This document shows positions 28,437-29,359 of a stretch of DNA of 29,359 nt, piece by piece. The DNA comes from a virus, in the IMG/VR virus record IMGVR_UViG_3300035034_000918, positions 1 through 29,359 of that record; one strand, written 5' to 3'. The notes beneath the pieces were generated by a model that was not told where the DNA came from, did not search any database, and saw only the letters and a list, made by a program, of their open reading frames with translations. Position numbers and translations under genes: made by a program. The stretch's first letter is position 1; every line of letters starts with the position of its first letter.

Positions 28437-29359
28437 ATGTCTGATGTCCAACCAGACGAAACGATTCAGATGATGTCTCCGCTGGAGCTTCCAAGCACCA
28501 AGGGAGACGGGGGTGAAAAACAGGGTCTGACAGAGATTGATTTTGATGCCAGTGATGACATTGAGATTGAAATCATTGATGACGACTCTGAGCCTGCCAT
28601 CGAGCCTGTCGACAAGGAAGTGCTTGAAGAAGATGACCCTTCGATTCAAGACATTGAGCAAGAGCTGTCTGCTGAGCAGATGGACAAGCTTGGCCTGACG
28701 AAGGGCGTCCGAGAGCGGATTGGCAAGCTGACGTGGCAGAAGAACGAAGAGCGCCGCCAGCGTGAATCGATGGAGCGAATGCAGCAGGAAGCGGTTCGCT
28801 TTGCCGAGACAGAGCGTCAGGAGAACGAGAAGCTTCGTGAACTCTTGCAGCGTGGCGAACAGGTCATGGTCTCTGAGGTTCGGTCTCGAACCAAGTCAGA
28901 CCTTGCCGCAGCAGAGCAGGCGTACACGATTGCCGTAGAGGATGGAGACTCTCAGAGGATTCTTGCCGCACAGAAAGCGCTCAACCGGGCGCAGATGGAG
29001 CAGTATGAAGCTGATCGCTACTCTCCTGTCCTGCCTCAGAACCAAAACAGGCAGGGCGAAAAGCAGAATAACCCGCAGAATCAACAAAGATACGCTCAGC
29101 CTCAACAAGGTTATCAACAGTATCAAGAACCTCAACGCCAACAGCCTGTCAATGAAGCATCTCAAGACCCGAAGTTGGTCACTTGGATGTCGAAAAATCC
29201 CTGGTTCAAACAGGATCAGTCAATGACAGAGGAGGCAATGAGAATTCATCGGGAGCTTACAGAAATTCGTGGCATCAACCCAATGACTGACGAATACTAT
29301 AATCACCTCGACAAGCGCTTGGACCAACTCTTCCCTCAACGAAACGGGGATAAGCAGGC
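28437..29359 (+). CDS. Scaffolding protein, C-terminus outside window
   Basis: The frame runs at least 307 codons to the window edge from ATG 28437, with GGGGAG seven bases before it. The N-terminus is acidic (DASDDIEIEIIDDDSEP), the centre a charged helix rich in Glu, Arg and Gln, followed by a Gln/Pro/Tyr/Asn-rich linker. The end, WFKQDQSMTEEAMRIHRELT, then GINPMTDEYYNHLDKRLDQL, matches phage scaffold proteins (W---D--MT--A---h--L------P-s-eYy--id---). It would direct capsid assembly. The C-terminus is not seen. Confidence 0.78.
   Translation, partial: MSDVQPDETIQMMSPLELPSTKGDGGEKQGLTEIDFDASDDIEIEIIDDDSEPAIEPVDKEVLEEDDPSIQDIEQELSAEQMDKLGLTKGVRERIGKLTWQKNEERRQRESMERMQQEAVRFAETERQENEKLRELLQRGEQVMVSEVRSRTKSDLAAAEQAYTIAVEDGDSQRILAAQKALNRAQMEQYEADRYSPVLPQNQNRQGEKQNNPQNQQRYAQPQQGYQQYQEPQRQQPVNEASQDPKLVTWMSKNPWFKQDQSMTEEAMRIHRELTEIRGINPMTDEYYNHLDKRLDQLFPQRNGDKQ

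Noticed and set aside
1-29359. Temperate lifestyle
   Set aside because: No integrase, excisionase or recognisable CI-type repressor was seen in the window, but the rest of the genome is not visible, so this was not claimed either way.

Overview
The window is a stretch of a tailed double-stranded DNA phage (Caudoviricetes) genome. The evidence is a large terminase, a portal protein, a scaffolding-type protein, a small-terminase candidate, a primase-helicase and a phage recombination set, with genes packed head to tail, often with ATGA or TAATG stop/start overlaps. No integrase, tRNA, rRNA or CRISPR array is visible, so host and lifestyle cannot be fixed from the sequence. AAAGGA-type ribosome binding sites and TTGACA-type promoters imply a bacterium with an ordinary sigma-70 system.

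Layout. (1) 1-4354, minus strand: a PD-(D/E)XK exonuclease, a Sak3-type annealase and a protein with an SSB-like tail, then small hypothetical proteins, read from a promoter at 4392-4420. (2) 4427-7297, plus strand: RusA-type resolvase, a small protein, the primase-helicase and one unknown. (3) 7292-15786, minus strand: small unknowns, a GNAT-like protein, a tiny membrane peptide next to a cysteine-rich exported peptide, an IS110-type C-terminal-domain protein, then a VWA-metallopeptidase / MoxR-type AAA ATPase / helical-protein trio. (4) 15787-16023: overlapping divergent promoters, and a plus-strand small-terminase candidate at 16024-16764. (5) 16768-21243, minus strand: an accessory zone of small genes. 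(6) 21397-22519: gene-free control region full of dyads and hairpins. (7) 22520-29359, plus strand: virion genes, with large terminase, portal, a GroES-type co-chaperonin and the start of a scaffolding protein.

The most unusual content is regulatory. A 19-bp palindrome, consensus TAATGTCCATTGGACATTA, occurs 11 times, only between 11.9 and 20.8 kb, nearly always just ahead of the ribosome binding site of a minus-strand unit. Separately, three minus-strand leaders at 15.86, 20.80 and 21.27 kb carry a bulged hairpin whose stem pairs covary. Three intrinsic terminators sit directly in front of ribosome binding sites with little or no room for a promoter behind them. Together these suggest, but do not prove, a phage-specific leader-RNA control system, possibly antitermination.

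As a working model, early minus-strand transcription from 21.3, 20.8, 15.9 and 4.4 kb makes accessory, AAA/VWA and recombination proteins. The replication block at 4.4-7.3 kb copies and resolves DNA. The right-hand plus block packages DNA and builds the capsid with help from the GroES homologue.
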